A stretch of DNA of 23,778 nucleotides, from assembly GCA_947174085.1 (NCBI GenBank), contig CAMWHN010000007.1:1-23778 (forward strand), read 5' to 3'. The position numbers were made by a program, and so were the translations under genes. Below, piece by piece: positions 21,302-23,778 of this stretch. The notes beneath the pieces are model-generated. The model saw only the letters and a list, made by a program, of their open reading frames with translations. It was not told the origin of the DNA and did not search any database. Position 1 is the stretch's first letter, and the number at the start of each line of letters is the position of its first letter. Source of the stretch: an uncultured Ruminococcus sp. Lineage in GTDB: Bacteria; Bacillota; Clostridia; Oscillospirales; Ruminococcaceae.

Positions 21302-23185
21302 TTACTTGAATAACTCGTAATTGGTATATTGTATATCATAATCCCAATGGAAAGTCATTTGCACTCTGCTCATTGTTGTACTCATATATGCAGTTTGAGT
21401 GTATCTAAATCCCCATAATTGCCCTACTTCTATATTATTCTCTGTCCCGATATTAAAGCTGCCACTATCAGCAGATGTATATGCCGATGTAATCCAGCCC
21501 CAACCGCCCGGATTTAATTGATGATGAACACCTCCTACGCTATATGAAATAGAACTTGATGTAGAAATTCTATCTACAATGGCATGCGGCGGAACTTTTG
21601 AATTATTAGCTAAATTCATTGTCAAAACAGTTGATGTACTGTTTCCCGGATTACTTGCTGTACCTGAAAAAGTAAATGTACCATAACCAGAACGTATCCG
21701 AGTGTTAATGGAAGGTGAACCGCCTCCTGAAATATCCATTGGATCTAACTTTGTTACTCTTATATATGCAACATTATTTGTCTGAGTACCGTCCACATTA
21801 ACAACAAGATTGTTAAAGCTACTATTGCTACGTGATACTAAACCTCTAGGCGCAACATTTGGAAGCAAATCACTTCCTGAAAATCCATAATCTAATGGTT
21901 CTCCATTATTATCAAGAAATTCTATAATTGTGCCCTTTTCAGATTGAGAAAGAAGTAAACTTGCATATACTTTATCTCCTGCATCTATAGAGAATTTATA
22001 ATACGCTTGCTGCTGCCCTCTTGGTATTACATCTGGAAGTTTTGTATACGCATGCTCCCAGTCACCAAAATCATACGCTGTCCGTAATGTTGAATATACC
22101 GATTTATCTACCAGTTGTAATGTATAATCACCAAATGCGAAATTATCGCCTGTTGCATCTGAATATACTTTGATAAAATATGTTTGGCTATCTAAAACAT
22201 AATTACTGCCTGCTTTATCTGCTCTTACCAAACGATTTCCTGCAGTCGCCTCATAAACTTCTGCCTGATAGTTTCCTGCTGTTACTTCATACACTCCCTG
22301 GTTAACATTTACAATATACCAGTCCTGATCATTTTCCACATGCAGAGATCCATTTCCAGATAATCCAGAAATACTTGTCGCTTCAAATGCACTATCATTT
22401 GGTTCATTACGATCAAAAGAACCTGCTGCATCAAGGCTAATGGTCAATGTGAAACTTTCTGATGAGCTGCTCCCACTTGATGACAACACACACATCGCAA
22501 AGTTCCCTACTGTTGCCTGATTATGAACATATGCTATACCTTCATCAACAGTCTTTCCGGTATTAGAATCTATAAATGTACCTAATGAACTTGCTTTAAT
22601 TACTGATAAAGAACCATCTGTCCCAATTGATGCCAATACCAAGTCATAATCCAGATTATCATTATTAGGGCAGCTTAAAGATGCATTAACAATGTCTCCT
22701 TCACCTAAACTAAACTGAACAAGTTTTATATCGTCTTCAGACGTAATGAAATCTGTAAACTTCTGCGTAATACTTTCTGCACTGCGCATTTTGGACGGTG
22801 ATGCTAAATTTCCCATCGAAATTCCTGATTCCACATCATAACCCGCAAGGCTTATGTTGCTTTCTGTCAATGATATATTGCCAGCGCCTTTATGTAATAT
22901 TTCATCGACATTCAGTTCTGGTACTACCTCGTCATTATTCTCTGCCACTGATGAAGCCTGCACAATCGCAGCTAAATCTTCAATTGATATTTCGTCCTGC
23001 GATAAAAACTCTGCTTCTGCCTCTGGAACCACCTCTGAAACTGCTGCATCTTCCTCCATAGAAGTTTCTGCCTCTGTTACAATTTCTGTTACTTCTGACG
23101 CATTTGCAACAGATACAGGTGTAATACTGCTCACAACCATGATTACTGCTGCGCTCAGAAAGCTAATAATTTTTTTGTGCTTCAT
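21302..23185 (-). CDS. Secreted 627-aa protein with pre-peptidase (PPC)-like beta repeats
   Basis: A signal peptide (1-29) is followed by an acidic Glu/Val-rich stretch (30-100), then beta-sandwich units. At about 257-360 the segment begins DRNEPNDSAFEATSISG, contains DQDWYIVNV and ends FGDYTLQLV, the PPC pattern (NEPNDS...A...DxDWYxxxV). Flanking stretches at 135-250 and 365-480 look like degenerate relatives. The last ~130 residues form another Ser/Gly/Tyr-rich beta domain. No catalytic domain or LPxTG anchor is seen, so it is probably a binding or scaffold protein outside the cell. AAAGGAGG precedes the ATG. It is driven by box site 9 and is first in an operon with the 480-aa gene. Confidence 0.78.
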   Translation of the reverse strand: MKHKKIISFLSAAVIMVVSSITPVSVANASEVTEIVTEAETSMEEDAAVSEVVPEAEAEFLSQDEISIEDLAAIVQASSVAENNDEVVPELNVDEILHKGAGNISLTESNISLAGYDVESGISMGNLASPSKMRSAESITQKFTDFITSEDDIKLVQFSLGEGDIVNASLSCPNNDNLDYDLVLASIGTDGSLSVIKASSLGTFIDSNTGKTVDEGIAYVHNQATVGNFAMCVLSSSGSSSSESFTLTISLDAAGSFDRNEPNDSAFEATSISGLSGNGSLHVENDQDWYIVNVNQGVYEVTAGNYQAEVYEATAGNRLVRADKAGSNYVLDSQTYFIKVYSDATGDNFAFGDYTLQLVDKSVYSTLRTAYDFGDWEHAYTKLPDVIPRGQQQAYYKFSIDAGDKVYASLLLSQSEKGTIIEFLDNNGEPLDYGFSGSDLLPNVAPRGLVSRSNSSFNNLVVNVDGTQTNNVAYIRVTKLDPMDISGGGSPSINTRIRSGYGTFTFSGTASNPGNSTSTVLTMNLANNSKVPPHAIVDRISTSSSISYSVGGVHHQLNPGGWGWITSAYTSADSGSFNIGTENNIEVGQLWGFRYTQTAYMSTTMSRVQMTFHWDYDIQYTNYELFK

Positions 23186-23379
23186 GATTCTTCCTCCTTT
23201 TACTAAATGAAAATAATTATATAATCAGTTTCACAGCTCCATCTATTCAAAACTTATTGATACTGTAAGCATAAAAGCTTTGCTATACCCCCCTTCCCAG
23301 TATGTAGAATTATGTGATACTGATTTTTTTATAAACTTTAAAGATATATTTAGCTATTACGACACCAAAGAGCAGTATC

Positions 23380-23423
23380 ATAATATCCCTTGCAGAAAGT
23401 GACCTGTTTTTGCAGAAAATGAC
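23380..23423 (-). promoter_or_regulatory. LytTR-type promoter, site 9
   Basis: Repeats TTGCAGAAAGTGAC (23390) and TTGCAGAAAATGAC (23410), 20-bp period, with TATTAT (23385-23380) 5 bp after the proximal copy. With site 7 it is the best match to the group consensus. Confidence 0.8.
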
Positions 23424-23439
23424 CAACAAAAGAAAAAAT

Positions 23440-23473
23440 CCCCTTGAATCAAACCTAAGTTCAATTCAAGAGG
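23440..23473 (-). terminator. Module terminator, copy 3
   Basis: CCTCTTGAATT pairs with the CTTGAATC arm through an inner wobble-paired extension, as at 17745, and is followed by T residues on the minus strand. Confidence 0.8.
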
Positions 23474-23479
23474 ACTTCT

Positions 23480-23778
23480 CTATCGGCTCTTTCCGCTCTT
23501 TACAGGCATATTCTTTGTTGTATTATCCTTAGTCATTGCTTTCTCTGCTTGCTGCTGGTGTGCCTCAAAAGCCTCCGCTCCATACTGGAACCCCGGCTCT
23601 GCCACTACCGCAAGTTCAGCCGGGTTTACAGCCTCCATATTGCCAATGCTGCCCGTTTCCCGTTCTGCCTTATCCGTCTGGTACTGTTTTACCTCTGCGG
23701 CAAGCTGTTCGGTTTTTTCTATAGCGGCATCCGCACAGTTTAAGATACCGGACAGCAGCTTTCTCTTTGCCTGAAAAG
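23480..23778 (-). CDS. 3' end of the repeated gene, open to the right edge
   Basis: The frame stays open from the window edge (FQAKRKLLSGILNCADAAIEK...) to KNMPVKSGKSR-stop at 23480-23482, 99 residues. It is nearly identical to the fragments at 17787 and 19401. As the frame is unbroken at the edge, this may be the intact parent gene; the two other copies have lost everything before AKRKLL. The sequence is helical and polar (GSIGNMEAVNPAELA, FQYGAEAFEAHQQQAEK), without Cys-rich or membrane parts in view. Function unknown. Confidence 0.6.
   Translation of the reverse strand, partial: FQAKRKLLSGILNCADAAIEKTEQLAAEVKQYQTDKAERETGSIGNMEAVNPAELAVVAEPGFQYGAEAFEAHQQQAEKAMTKDNTTKNMPVKSGKSR

Larger units (their letters stand above)
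23350..23778 (-). repeat. Dispersed module, copy 3 (continues past the edge)
   Basis: The unit has box site 9, the terminator and the gene fragment in the same order as copy 1. Its right boundary is outside the window, so whether it leads into an intact gene cannot be seen. Confidence 0.8.

Noticed and set aside
217..23423. The nine repeats as a CRISPR or a mobile-element repeat
   Set aside because: They are paired, far apart, always upstream of genes in one orientation and placed at promoter distance from a -10; no spacers or cas genes.

Overview
The window is AT-rich, uses AGGAGG-type ribosome binding sites, and carries almost every gene on the minus strand. Its gene families are typical of Clostridia, most like gut Lachnospiraceae: a CLI_3235-type Cys-rich peptide system, a clostridial AgrD with a CxxxF-HQPKxP core, and GHKL/LytTR signalling. 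The family-level assignment is inference. There are no tRNA, rRNA, CRISPR or transposase genes.

Right to left (the direction of transcription) the layout is as follows. (a) 23.8-15.3 kb holds four cassettes of secreted or cell-surface proteins: a 627-aa protein with pre-peptidase-like repeats plus a 480-aa partner, a 218-aa secreted protein plus a 113-aa membrane-anchored protein, a 178-aa secreted protein plus a 178-aa partner, and a 158-aa secreted protein. Each cassette is preceded by a hairpin terminator and a promoter box. Three of the junctions also carry a ~100-codon C-terminal fragment of one same protein, so a module of fragment, terminator and promoter is repeated along the locus. 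(b) 15.2-13.7 kb is a small island with the only plus-strand gene, a 254-aa protein built from alpha-CTD-like helix-hairpin-helix units, divergent from an XRE repressor, plus a broken XRE gene. (c) 13.4-10.4 kb is an agr-type quorum-sensing locus: LytTR response regulator, GHKL histidine kinase, AgrB and AgrD. (d) 10.4-7.6 kb is an ECF sigma operon with its own ECF promoter, a membrane anti-sigma-like sensor, a small protein sharing the sensor's C-terminal domain, and an alpha/beta hydrolase. (e) 7.25-0.3 kb is a ribosomally made peptide operon: a 270-aa protein, an acyl-carrier-like protein lacking the usual Ser, a five-Cys precursor, a radical SAM/SPASM maturase, a degenerate P-loop-like protein, a subtilisin-family protease fused to a second copy of that domain, and an ABC exporter. 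(f) The left edge holds another box, a short hairpin-rich leader and the start of a gene.

The unifying signal is a direct repeat (plus strand TTGCAGAAA-TGAC, 20-21 bp period, two or three copies) found nine times, in each case just upstream of a minus-strand transcription unit and 4-5 bp from a -10 like TATTGT or TATTAT. It occurs before agrBD, before the LytTR/kinase operon, before the peptide operon and before every secreted-protein cassette. It is absent from the ECF operon and from the XRE/alpha-CTD pair. The spacing and position fit a LytTR-family activator, so the simplest reading is one Agr circuit that turns on itself, a modified peptide and a set of surface proteins through duplicated, terminator-insulated promoter cassettes. 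That regulatory link is inference and untested.
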